Positions 49,573 through 60,479 of a stretch of DNA of 64,000 bases are shown piece by piece; position 1 is the first letter of the stretch; the number at the start of each line of letters is the position of its first letter. The position numbers and the translations under genes were made by a program. The notes under the pieces were generated by a model, which made no database searches, was not told where the DNA came from, and was given only the letters and a program-made list of their open reading frames with translations. The DNA comes from Isoetes taiwanensis (taxonomy: Eukaryota > Streptophyta > Lycopodiopsida > Isoetales > Isoetaceae). The stretch spans positions 83,273-147,272 of the forward strand of contig JAJEKV010000421.1 of the NCBI GenBank assembly GCA_021234155.1, read 5' to 3'.

Positions 49573-50060
49573 TTCACCACCTGTGGTGATGCTATTTTTT
49601 CACCCACTGGGTGATGATATTTTGTCATCGGCTGGGTGATGCTATTTTATTTCCACTCGCTGGGTGATGCTAAATTTTTCTCCACCCGCTGGGTGATGCT
49701 ATTTTTTATCTCCACCTGCTGGGTGATGCTATTATTTTTTGCATCCGTTGGTGATGCTATTTATTTTCCACCCGTTGTATGATGCTATATATTTTCCACC
49801 TTTGGATGATGGTTTTTTCACTACTACAAAAATAGGTAGAAATGGCACAAAAGTGACGCTTATGCTCCGCCTTTTTGCGGAGCATAAATGTCACTTTTGT
49901 GCCATTTATGACGTTTATGCTCTCCAAATGACACAAAAGTGACATTTATGCTCTGTAAAAAGGCGGAGCATAAACGTCACTTTTGTGCCATTTCTACCTA
50001 TTTTTGTAGTAGTGTTTTTTTTCCTTTTTTCCACCAATTGGTAATGCTCTTTTTCTATGT
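49573..50060. repeat. Minisatellite, ~28-33-bp units, split by a MITE
   Basis: About eight to ten imperfect units have the core CCACCCGCTGGGTGATGCTA followed by a variable T-rich run. They occur from 49573 to 49818, with a last unit (CCACCAATTGGTAATGCT) at about 50030-50047 after the CACTA-type element. The units differ mainly in T-run length and in the CCACC arm. Confidence 0.85.
49819..50014. mobile_element. CACTA-type MITE, 196 bp, almost fully palindromic
   Basis: The left end CACTACTACAAAAATAGG is exactly mirrored at the right end. The arms stay complementary for about 95 bp each. A second hairpin, GCTCCGCC...GGCGGAGC-like, lies within each arm. Flanking TTT on both sides is compatible with a 3-bp duplication, though it lies in T-runs. 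The CACTA termini place it with the CACTA (EnSpm) superfamily as a non-autonomous element. Confidence 0.9.
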
Positions 50061-51667
50061 ATATTTTCTATGTATCTTATGGATGCTTATGGCTTGTTGG
50101 GTTTATTTTCTTTTCTAGGTGGACGCTCACCGCAATGCGCATGTTTCTTTTATAACACTTAACGAATATTTTCCATGTGTTCTACCTTTGTTAGGTCTTC
50201 ATTGCATCTCCCGGATCTGCTGTATAGTACATTTGACTTTGCCATATCTTCATCTTCCGTCTTCGGGGCCTTTTCGAGGTCGTTGGCGACAGTTTCTCAT
50301 TAGGGTTTTCCTCGAAAACCAGAAAGGGCGAAGTTTTTTATCCCGATGAGAAGTTGTCGCCACTGCTCACTCTTGCGTATGCATAGTGTATTATTTTATT
50401 TTATGGGGTAGCTTGACATTGTTCCTATGGTCAGCTCCCCACTCAAGTTTTCTCAAATGTTGCACACTGCTATTATGGTGAATGATAAGCCTATCTATCT
50501 ATTGACAGGGTTTTTTGTGTTCATTGCGAGTTCCTTCCCAGAATATAGAGTCAGGAATGGAAAATATAGAGAGGCCCTCAATGGCTCTGATTTACTGTTG
50601 ATACTTACATGGTATTTTTAATATGACATTCATTTCTACATGCTTCATTTCACGTATCATATGAGCATATGAATAGTGTAGGGTAATTCCTTTTATTGTT
50701 GAGAAATCTTATCCGTTGCAGAAAACATGACTTTTTTGCATGTGACTTATTTGGAATTCATGCTGAAAGTTCTTAGTAATCTATTTTCAAATCTTGAAAT
50801 ATAGCATCTAAGATAGTATTTTATTAAAAGATAGTTTGTTCTCGATGCACCCTTTCCCTATGTTGGCTTTTATTTAACAGAGCACATGGTTGATTTCTCA
50901 AGGAGTTTACAAGCATGATTATGGATAGTCAATAGCATTTGAGCTATCAAATTTAGACCAAGAATATTGGGAACATGTTTGCGTCATCATCCGACAGAAA
51001 CACCTTTTGCAGCACACCCCCTTTAGTTCTCTAAGTTCCATAGTGCCAAAATGAGCTATCCAGGGCTCTTCAAAAAATGAAAAAGTTCTCACAATTACAT
51101 TGTGTTCCCCCGATCTTGCCTCACTTTTATCTACTTTTTGCAGAACTTATGCCGGTTGGATTTATACCCCTCTGTCTTTCAGAACCTTTTAGCCAAGACA
51201 TGTACACTGCAGGTGATTATCAACCTAACAAGGGTGACTATGACCTTATACCTTGAAAATAAATCCTGCATTGCTTCCTTACATTAAAGAAATTGGGTCA
51301 TGTATGAGAAATTCATGCACATAAAGCTACTCCCTTGGAAGTTTGAGGTTGGAGATGTTTGTGGCTTGTGGTAGTTACACAAGATATTTCTCCCATTCGT
51401 TGGCTATTGGTGCCCAGGTCACTGTCGTAATAATTATTGTTGTCATCATTGTCGTTATCATAACTGAAAATGACAAGAAACAACAACAGAAGTCAAAAAC
51501 ATGATAACTGAGGAGGTCATTTCGTACAATTGAAACTGTGAACATGATTACGTGACATAAATAATTTGTTAAGAATCCATGCACATAGATAATTTGTTGA
51601 CAATCTAAGCATTTAGTTACATTTGTTATATGTTATCCATATGATGCATTGTTGACGCAATGCAATG
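50061..51667. other. Intergenic, no gene recognised
   Basis: Only short frames occur in this stretch. No transposon ends or exon chain could be supported. Confidence 0.5.
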
Positions 51668-52080
51668 TGTGAACTAAAATGCAATTGCTTGAGAAAATTG
51701 TAGATAAATGTAAATTAGGGCAACCTAAGTTTGTTGAACAAAATTGTAACACCATAAAGTATTCAAGGTTTTTAAGCATGAGCAGTACAAAATTGTAACC
51801 CATAAATTATTCAAGCTTTTTAGGCAAGAACATAATAAAGTCATGCCCACTACAAAATAAAAACACTTTTGCATCTTCCACTTTTTTTTCCTAGAGTAAA
51901 ATATTGTGTTGAGTTGAGCAAGTCTTTCAAAACATCATGCAATCTTCAACAATATGTTTCACAAAATCCAATTACAGGACTTGCATACAAGAATGAACTA
52001 GCTACTTTTGAGTAGATGGATAACCTCGATCCATGTCAATCAAGCCACACTTTCCTATCCTCCTATAGGCACATAACACT
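51668..52080. repeat. Unidentified repeat unit, copy 3 (internally shortened)
   Basis: 51668-51790 matches the left part of the unit (GTGAACTAAAATGCAATT..., as at 34158 and 37986). 51935-52080 matches its right end (TATGTTTCACAAAA..., GATGGATAACC, TATAGGCACATAA, as at 48225-48355). The middle kilobases are missing, so both ends of the unit are retained in a short derivative. Confidence 0.75.
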
Positions 52081-52944
52081 CTTTAGTTCAAAATCTTTAA
52101 TTCAAAAGCATAATCATTTTATTTTGTGAATTTATTTACATCACATTCTAATCTTTGAGATTCTTTTCCACGTTTGTCTTCAGTTTAAGTCCACGTCTTC
52201 ATTAATGTGTTTTACTATGCCTAGCACTACAACGCCCGACAATGCTAGGCAATTTTTCTAGTATAATTATAATTCAATGATTAGCAACCCCTTAATAACT
52301 CATATGTATGTATCTTGTCGTTGGAAGTTTATAAAAAGGTAGATCCTAGTATATAGAGGTTTGATGGTATGTTGCACTGTGCAAACCCATATGGCTTTAC
52401 ATAGAGTTCCAAATATGGCACATGTGACTGTAGAACAAGAACATGTGCCTCATTTTACATTGGAGTGAGTGGTGTATTAATTATTGTTTCATATTGTTGT
52501 TCTCTTGCATGACATATCAAGGTTATAGCCCTACATTGAAACAAATATCAAGCATGCTCAGAATCAATCCGGATTTTGCTATAAATAATAAAAACTTGGC
52601 ACTTCAAAATATTTGGGGTATTGATTCACGAAAAAGAGGCTACTTTGCTTTAACTTGCATTTTGTGGAAAGACTGTAAACCTGAAAAACTATGCCAGAAT
52701 GCATAATCTCAAGAATGATTTAGAGTTAACTGAAAGCTAATTATCCTAGTCTAGATAGCAGTCTTGTTCAAGTTAACAAAGTTGAACATCGTTGAGATGC
52801 CTTATTTGAAATGTATGAATGAATAGTCACTATCCGCTAAATTTCTCTAATAGATCAATAGATCTTCAATAGGGTTTAAAGAGTCAATATATCTTCTTGT
52901 TATAGAAAAGACAGAAGCAGCCACTGCCTGATTTCAATCCTTCG
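52081..52944. other. Intergenic, no gene recognised
   Basis: An 87-residue plus-strand frame at 52443-52706 has no identifiable motif and may be part of the LINE remnant that follows. Confidence 0.4.
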
Positions 52945-54230
52945 TTGCTATTCCTCTATCCAGCAATTAGAGATGAAGAAATTTCAAGTAAGCATCCATC
53001 AGAGCTTGAACAATTTAAGAAGAGCATGCGATCTGGAGTCTGTGAGATGATGCAAGGACATGGAGATGCAGAAGATGAAGATAACATAGGATATTCAAAC
53101 AATGGTGGCATTACACATGTACAACAACATCTCACCTCTTTCATTAAAGATCAACAGGATAAGAACAAAGCAATAGATTCATTTAAGGAAGAGCAAGAGA
53201 GGCAGAAAAAGGGCTATGAATGTTCATGTGATTGGTCTACCCGAAGATACAAAGGAGAACAGAAAGGAGAAGGTAAGCATATTTTTAAATCCAAGTTAGA
53301 TTTTGATAGTGACATAGTTGAGGCATTTCGGGTGGGTAAATCCCTTGGTAACATGAGGCATATTATTGTGAAATTTGCAACCAAGGAGAATAAGATGGGT
53401 GTGTCTTGAGCTAGTGGGCATCGTTGCGGGGAGAGAAGGTATGTATTAATGATGATCTAAGAAAGGAATATTGAGTACAAACAGGAACTTGAAAAATTAC
53501 AAGATGCAAGAAAGAGTGGTGATGATGCATTTTGGAGGAAGGGACATATTGTTACGGAAGAAAAGAATGTGGAAAATGCAGTTGCATAGGAAACAGTGCC
53601 CATCAAGTTTGCTTGTTGGAATATGAATACACTAAAACAAGCAAAAGTTGACACTATGGGGAACATTTTAAGTAATGTAGATGTAATATTCTTTCATGAC
53701 ATTATGGTTTTTAATGATGCATTCAGTATGGAATGAAAAAGAATGGAGGCTTAAAGTTTTTGGTGGCATTGTTTGCTATGTTAGACATGAATTTACACAT
53801 TTAGTGAACGTCTTGGATAAAATGGCATCACTTTAATATATTTGGATTGAAATCTGAACAATCTATAAAACTTTATGTTGCTGGTTGCTACTTTCCACCA
53901 AGAGAATCTCGTGTATACAATTCTGATAATTTAGACAAGAATGATCCATGTTCTCATTTGGAACAAGATATTTTAGCGTTTGGTTCCACAAGTGATGTGC
54001 TTTTGCTAGATGATTTTAATGGATGCACAACACAAAAACAAGTAGCTATAGTTAGTCCAGATGGAAATTCAGAATGGATGGTTCAACTTTATATTGCACA
54101 ATTGCCTATCACAAACCAATTTGGTACAAATATTGAACTCGTGAGCAAGACCAAAGGAGAATGTCTATTATCATGCAAAATAGAAATAAGGTCATGGATC
54201 TTTGCTAGCGTCCATTCCTGTGGTGCCATC
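52945..54230 (+). pseudogene. LINE remnant: ORF1-like region and endonuclease, no RT
   Basis: The 154-residue frame at 52945-53409 is followed in shifted frame by 'VIGLPEDTKENRKEK', 'DSDIVEAFRVGKSLGNMRH' and 'IIVKFATKENKMGV'. This is the pattern of the ORF1 RNA-binding domain seen in several LINE clades. Further on, 'FACWNMNTLKQ' with 'VDVIFFHDIM' (53608-53700), 'GGIVCYVRHEF' (about 53760), 'AGCYFPPRESRVYNSDNL' (53880-53930) and 'LLLDDFNGCTTQ' (54000-54035) match APE endonuclease blocks. Stops and shifts interrupt it. It ends before any RT, which is unusual for a LINE copy because these are normally shortened from the 5' side. Confidence 0.7.
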
Positions 54231-54424
54231 TAGCAAGTAAGCCACTTTCACCTCTAGCCAGTTCTTCGATTGCCACAGTTGTTATTTTGGTGTTCTTCGA
54301 TTACAAGTGTGGCACAGTGTACTAAGAAGGTCTGCAGTACTCTCCATTCTCCTAAAACTCAAAATCTACTCATAAATCTGCCGAATTTGCTGAAAATTCC
54401 ATTCCGTATTTCTACTTTGTAGGA

Positions 54425-54535
54425 AAATGAATGTTGGTCCTCCATTTCTGGTTTTGCATGTGACCTCCTCCCGGCTAACGCAGGTCACAGGACCCCAACT
54501 GCAAAACCGAGAATGGAGTCTCAACCTCCATTCCG
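54425..54535. repeat. Imperfect inverted repeat (stem-loop), MITE-like
   Basis: GGTTTTGCATGTGACC at about 54452-54467 pairs with GGTCACAGG...CCTGTGACC-type and TGCAAAACC sequence at 54483-54511. Outer parts CTCCATT and AATGGAG also pair. Each arm is about 45 nt with mismatches. No target-site duplication was fixed. Confidence 0.45.
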
Positions 54536-54804
54536 CTATACATTATCCCACAACATACATATAGTAAAAGAGTGGAATAGTACAAAAATTAAGTATTATT
54601 GGAGTACTTTATTCAGTGAATCAATCATTGAAGACTTTTGAACTACAAGATAATGAAGGTAGAGAAGACCTATCATTGAAGACTATTCAAATACATCAAA
54701 ATAAATAACCTGAAGTGCCGATTTGGAAGTCCTCATTTTTACGAGACCACTTATATTAAATCTTCCAGTATTTATACGAGACCACTTATTATCATCACTC
54801 CTCC

Positions 54805-54830
54805 AGTACTGATAACTAGTTATCAGTACT
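54805..54830. repeat. Perfect 26-bp palindrome
   Basis: AGTACTGATAACT followed immediately by its exact reverse complement, with no spacer. Just upstream, ACGAGACCACTTAT occurs twice (about 54738 and 54775). Confidence 0.95.
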
Positions 54831-55026
54831 CTTCTAGTAATGATATGCAAAAAAAAATGACTCTCCCTTTACATACAAGAGTCCGATAAGGGGATGTTTC
54901 TATAGCTCGAAATATGCAACACGAACAAATTACTGGCCCTTGAGCGTTATTTCAGGGAATCCTAATAGAACACAGAAATAGCCTAACTTAGGACGACAAA
55001 AGACCAAGAAAAAAAAAAAAGCGCAC

Positions 55027-55294
55027 CATATTTGGAAGGATGAGCTACAGCGTCCATGTGAAGGCTGTAGAAATCGGCATGCCACAATGCTGCATCTGGA
55101 AATTGAATTCTTATCCTCTCCATGATTCCGCCAGCACAGGTATTGTACAATTTAACCGCATTGTTATGCTCTATTGAACAGCCAAATGGGTCGTAATCGG
55201 ACGCTTTTCCACTCCCAAAATTGCTAAGAAGAAATGGCAGACAGCCCATTGCCGGAACATTCACCACGAAAAATTTTCTGCCTCCATTTTCATC
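55027..55294 (-). CDS. GDSL esterase/lipase, internal exon
   Basis: A 268-nt minus-strand exon has a TTTGCAG acceptor and a GTGCGC donor. It starts 'DENGGRKFFVVNVPAMGCLP', the conserved block III segment of plant GDSL lipases, and continues 'CSIEHNNAVKLYN', 'RIQFPDAALWHADFYS' and 'AHPSKYG', where family members normally have an intron. The next exon should carry the catalytic D-x-x-H block, but it was not found downstream. The exon that should lie between this and a first exon was not found either. The first exon at 60248-60479 is 5 kb upstream on the same strand, with other coding exons on the opposite strand in between. This could be an exon of a long gene or an orphan exon. Confidence 0.7.
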
Positions 55295-56197
55295 CTGCAA
55301 ACATAAACCCACAAATCAATATTCCATTTTTCAATCGTACTTCTCGTGAATTTCTGACCGGCACTACCAGCCCCGGGGGTTTCACCTTGTTGTACACGTA
55401 TGACCCAAGTGCGTGACTGGATAGGGGTTTTTTCAAATTCGAAACGTCCGTATACGGACTGGTCTTTCATACGGTCGACCACCATTCTTCCCGCAGGTGG
55501 TCGAGAAGGGGGAGTTGGGCGGGAAGGTCCGATCCGTATGCTACGTTAGGGCCTACTCGGAATGCTCTGAAGAACCGAGGCGCCATCAGAATTGAAGTCG
55601 CAAGGTTCTTAAATCGTAGAGTGATTTGCTAGAAGAACTCAGGATCCTGTTCATATTGGTTTGCCCTCTTCTTAGCATGAATATCTGCTTTGAGGCCGGG
55701 GCTTTATGAGAAAAATGCTCAAATTGTTGTTGCGCTCATGGTCGCTTTTGCTCTGTCGAGATCGGCAACAACGACTCTAACAATCGATCTCTTTTTTGAT
55801 GGCGGTAGGCTTTGATCCAAAGGTATTTCAAGTCGTTGCTCTTGCTTTTCTGACATGGCTCCAGCGGCTCTTGAGGAGGCATCTCTTCATACAGTTCATC
55901 ATACGGCCCAGATGCCAGCATGCCCCGGCCATGTATTAAAGCCCGAATCATCTTACTGTTAAATTTTAAGCTCCAGCTATGGGATGGGCTGGCGATTGCA
56001 CAAATTTTCATGGCGATGGTACAAATGATATGCAGATAGGTATTGTTTGCAGTTGGAACTCGCCCAGCAAGCATTCGCACCCAGCTGAAGGGAGGGTTTG
56101 TTATTTTTGACAGAATGTGCAAGGAAAGTTCTGGCAGAAGGTGGCCTTTTCCATTGCTTTGCTTTTCACTGATATTCTGTCACATATATGTTAACAG
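55295..56197. other. Region between GDSL exon and plus-strand gene
   Basis: A 128-residue minus-strand frame (56122-55736) has no recognisable domain. Upstream exons of the plus-strand gene starting at 56198 may be here but could not be placed. Confidence 0.35.
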
Positions 56198-57746
56198 AAG
56201 GAATGCCGCTTTTGGGCCAGCGAAAGCTCCTGCGAGTCGAATAATGCATTCCAAGGTTGCAAAAGATCATGTGGCTCGGATAATGCAACGATTTTGTCAA
56301 CAACATAGCAGGTAAAACTTCTGCTTCTCATGACATTGCCATAATTGCTCTTTATGCTGGAAGAAGTGCAGCAATTTTCAACTTAGTGAACTCAGCTCAG
56401 TTTATAGCTGAAGTTTCTGTTAGAAAATCTGTTAGAAAAGAGTATCTGGTTGCTTTGTTGCTATCAGTTTGAACTCGTATGTATCTATCCAATCTTTGAA
56501 AATTAATTTTCCTATGGACTTCGTAGCTTTTGAGTTGTAATGTTGTGGCATTATATGATGTTGCACTAAATATATTCACATTCTTCTAGGAACAAGTTTG
56601 GTTCTGTAACAACATTTCCACAAAACGGTCTAAAAGGTGATGTGCCAGTCTAAAATCAGTTTCTCTGATGCTAATGTATTTTTCCAACATGATATTATCT
56701 GTGGCGTCAGAATACCAACAACACAATTTTATCCAGAGATTGAATGAGCATATACTTTTATGGGCGGTTATTGCAGTGCCAGCTCCTAATAGAGCTCCAC
56801 AATCTGTTTACTCTTATGTGCAGTCTTCTATTCAGGTTTCGAGCGTGATCAATGCATTAAGGCTCTTCATAAATATGCCAGTGTCAAGCCAGTTGTTACA
56901 TGCACAGGTTAGTTAAGAAGAAACTGATCTCTTGCCTTGCGAATTTGCTTCTGTGCATCTGTGAGTTGGACATCAATTTGCTTTATTTCAGCTTGCTATG
57001 ATTCAAGATCTAGATGTTGCTTTCTTCAAAAGGCTGGATGGCCTGCAACCATGTGAAATGACAGAATTGAATGCTGGAACATATATATTTGTAGTATATG
57101 GTAAGGTATAACGTTTGTCACATGGAATAGCTGCAACATACATCATCAGTAGTGTCTGCAGAGTCCGTTGAAGTTAGCATTGATAGCTGTGTGCATGTTG
57201 GCTGTTTTATGAACGACATGCAAATTTCCAGTTGTCTTGGCTAGCATTATCATATATTTTAGCTAGCATTATGGATTCAAGGTTAACTGATGTTGTTATG
57301 CAAAAAGAAAAAAGACTTGATTCTGCATATGCAACTGCATAAGTGACTAAAGTTTTTTCCTTTGACGAAAATTCTTATAACTTTGAAAGCTTTAATTCCT
57401 CAGGCGATGATTTTAATTATTACAAAATTGGATTGGGTGGCAGTCGGCAAGCAGCTATTGCCCTGGATCAGTTGGAGACAAGGACTTCAAGGGGCTTTTC
57501 TACTCCAGAACCTTCAGTTTGCTCATCAAGAAGTCGTTTAATTGCTCCACCTGGATTTTCTGGACATGGAAGTTTGCCTGCAGTTTCATCAACCGGGTTT
57601 TCATTACGAAGTAGTGGTAGACATCAAGTGATTTCAGGTAGTGGAATATGTTCTTTGTTTGTTTGTTTTAATTTCGTGCGATGGCTTAAGCTGGTGTTTT
57701 TTTAGAAGCTCAAGTAGCAGACTCTATGAAACTGATGTCTCCATGA
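56198..57746 (+). CDS. Unrecognised plus-strand gene, six phase-compatible exons (3' part)
   Basis: The exons are 56198-56311, 56590-56636, 56711-56907, 56992-57100, 57404-57637 and 57706-57746. All have GT-AG borders and matching phase, ending in TGA. The encoded segment begins 'RNAAFGPAKAPASRIMHSKV', continues 'AKDHVARIMQRFCQQH', 'NEHILLWAVIAVPAPNRAP', 'SSVINALRLFINMPVSSQLL', 'AFFKRLDGLQPCEMTEL' and 'DDFNYYKIGLGGSRQAAIAL'. It ends in a Ser/Gly/Pro-rich tail with 'APPGFSGHG'. I do not recognise the family. No signal peptide or clear membrane helix is seen in this part. The first listed exon starts mid-gene at a TTAACAG acceptor, so the start is upstream. An alternative last exon in another frame stays open to 57895. 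The unbroken phase over five introns argues for a functional gene. Confidence 0.55.
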
Positions 57747-58599
57747 TCGGTCATGCTGCAAGCTGCAGAAATTCTAGTGATATTGAACTCATTGATTCTG
57801 CTATAATGGTTGTTGGACAGCAAGGCTGTCCAGTAGGCCGGACCAGAGAGAAGGGAATTTTTGAAGGTCGAATTTGTGATGAATATAACCTATGATAGTT
57901 GAAGAAGATTATCCGAATCATTCAGATGCGGCTATAAGCAGCAAGGAGATCGACTAGATATGTTTTTGTTGTGAGTTCACACAAGGAAAAGACTGCTTGA
58001 GTCTATCTAGGTAACTCAAGAGGCGTTGCATTGGGTCCATGCATCTGGAGCAGGGGAGTCTTCAAAAAGAAAAGTTTGAGCTGCTGGTGATATTGTCCAG
58101 TAATTCCAACAACCTGTTTATCCAAAGGGTTAGATTTGCAAAGAATTATTATTCTTCATGTAAGGTCTCAATTATAAACTATAATGAAAGCTCCTTTCTA
58201 TGTCAATGAGCTCTTATTTGTTTATCTATGGCTGGTGTTAAAGTTGTTAGATGAAACAAATGGCTGTGTGAGAGATGCTAGTAAGGAGGTATAATGCAAT
58301 TGAATTGCTCATTTACTTTACATTAGCAGTCCTTCCATAGAAGAAATGCACTAGTTTGTTCTTGCCAGTCCAGGCTTCTTTAGAAAATAATAAATCCACC
58401 TTCAAGCATCCTCATAATTTCTAGCAAAAGCTGGGATCATTCTTGATCTAAATGAATGGACCGACCAGCATAAAATTTACTTGTGCAGACACAACTATGA
58501 CTATGCTTGTGGGAATGAAAAAGAACATCCATGTTTTTCTTATCTTTCCTTTTGCAGAAGGTGTATCATTCTTTTAATATCTACATTTGAGAGTTAGAA
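57747..58599. other. 3' flank, no further gene recognised
   Basis: The stretch 57747-57895 stays open in one frame and could be an alternative last exon of the preceding gene. The rest contains only short frames. Confidence 0.4.
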
Positions 58600-58745
58600 A
58601 CAAGCTTCTTATTAAGATAGATAGTATTTTTACGTCATGCCACATTGGCAGCATCCATGAGGACATATGACGGACCCCCAGAGACTTGAACACAAGATCT
58701 CTTCATTGCTAACCCAATGGACTAGCCATTAAACCGAACAAGGGG
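58600..58745 (-). mobile_element. SINE-like element with tRNA-type box A and box B
   Basis: On the minus strand, TGGCTAGTCCATTGG (58729-58715) resembles box A. GTGTTCAAGTCTC (58694-58682) resembles box B (GTTCRANYC), at tRNA-like spacing. About 80 nt of unrelated tail follow. This is the layout of a plant SINE. The 3' end and target-site duplication were not determined. Confidence 0.5.
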
Positions 58746-60230
58746 AAAGAGCTGTATCTTGATGTGTTATTCGTAGTCCACTCAATTTTAATTCTTTTAG
58801 TATTTCTATGTCTTTCCACATGCCTTCGCCACTGATGACATGCTTATGCGTGGTTTGCAATCTCGAGGTTGAAGGCAAAGGTACATGTGCATACAACGAT
58901 GTTTCGTAATATCAGTGTGGATTCGTTTTCTCATTTGTATTATTGCAGGAACAAATAATCATGGTAGTGCACTGAGGCAAGGGGCCATGTTATGATCTAT
59001 AAAGAACGGCTTAGCCATGTCTAAGGATTCTAGAAAGGAGCTCATGGCAACTGCTTGTGCGAGTAAGATTTGCTAATGATGGGGATATGCAACTAACTGG
59101 TTCCCTTGGTAGTAGCTTTTTGTATTCTGGAATCCAGAGAATGGCACTCACATGTCTTTGCAAGGGCTCCTAAATACGTGTTCATAATTTGCAAAGGCTC
59201 CTTAGAAGTACGCTTGTAATGTCGCATGCATGTAAGAACCCCAGGGAAATGCGAGACCGAGATGCGAGAAATGCCAATTAAAAACATTTTGAAATTTTAT
59301 TTATTCCAGACATAGGGGTAGGGTGCACAAGCACAAACTCAAGTACAAGATCGGGTAGGGTATGTAAAAATTAGGATAGTCCTAAAGTACATCTACTTAA
59401 AAGGGGCTTGAAACCGGCTTTTCCTATTTACGTATGTAGGGTTTTCCACCTCCAAAAAAGTCGATCTGGGGTTTTCTCTGGACCCCTTGCACGCAGATGT
59501 GGTATCCCCATATGCCTAGGGTGAAACCCCAGGGCTAAAAGCCAGTTTGAAAACCCAAAAATTTTTTTTTTTTCAATGGGACCCTTCTAAAAGCATCTCT
59601 GCTTTTTTATATTTTTTTGATCACTTACGTTTATGGCTTTCACACGGCTCCAATGGCCTCTCGGCACTACCGCCTTCACCCTTTCTAATTGTGTAATTGT
59701 TGTACCTGTAGTTTTGCATAAAATCATTTACGCCGATTGCTATGTAGTACAAACCAGTTGAAAATGAAGTGCTCTCTGGCAGATTTGGAATGTTTTCTGT
59801 TACAAATCAGATGTAATTATCCTTTTTTTGTTAGAGCTGAATATATTACATTGTGAAGAAATTGATTTAATACATGTTGCAGAGGCTGATTCTACGTTTG
59901 ATTTGAAGAATATGTAGTTGTTGATTTGCCTGCCCTAAATACATGGGAGACCTTATGCTCGTGTTGCTTTTTCGTAGCTCGAATCATCGAAATTTACTCC
60001 ATGCTTGAAATTCGGATTTATGTTCATGAAATATGGGGAAAATAAGGGGAACCCAAAAGCTTGAGCTGCATAATATATCAATCAACACAATTGCTTGATC
60101 CAATTGTTTGGAATATCTCCACAATTTGCTTGCATGATCAAGTAATCAAACATATGTTGGATGAAACAAGACAGGAAAAACAGAGGGATTGATTCTTTTT
60201 TTTTTTTGGATGAATCAATATCTTTGAGCA
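58746..60230. other. Intergenic or intronic, no gene recognised
   Basis: No splice-consistent exons were found. If the GDSL exons at 60.3 kb and 55.1 kb belong together, this lies in their intron. Poly-T runs lie at about 59562-59573 and 60199-60208. Confidence 0.45.
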
Positions 60231-60247
60231 TTATTTGATTTGCTTAC

Positions 60248-60479
60248 CTATGAAGTCGATGACAAGACGTCCATCACAAGCTCTAAAGCGCAGGCGCGGT
60301 ATGCGCCTTATATCGGATCCGAAACTGTAATTTGGATCTGGAAACAAGTAACCCCAATTGCCTGTGTCTGTTAAAGAGTCTCCAAAAATGAACATGGCAG
60401 GAGGACACACATTTCCTGCTCTACATCCTGCTAATAGTAAACAAATTAAGACAAGGCAGGGAAAAGTATCCATAGCCAT
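60248..60479 (-). CDS. GDSL esterase/lipase, first exon
   Basis: It starts 'MAMDTFPCLVLICLLLAG', a clear signal peptide (basic-free start, hydrophobic core), followed by 'CPPAMFIFGDSLTDTGNWG', block I with the nucleophile Ser of the GDSL motif. It ends 'CDGRLVIDFI', where plant GDSL genes have their first intron, at a GTAAGC donor (60247-60246). Members are secreted or apoplastic hydrolases of lipid, cutin or acyl esters. The segment between 'PNYSFG' and 'DGRL' is slightly longer and more basic than usual. Further exons are not contiguous: a matching internal exon lies at 55027-55294, and a dead copy of this first exon lies at 16745-16935. Confidence 0.8.

Noticed and set aside
49573-50060. 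Regularly spaced repeats reminiscent of a CRISPR array
   Set aside because: The spacers are only variable T-runs and the context is a plant nuclear genome; it is a minisatellite.
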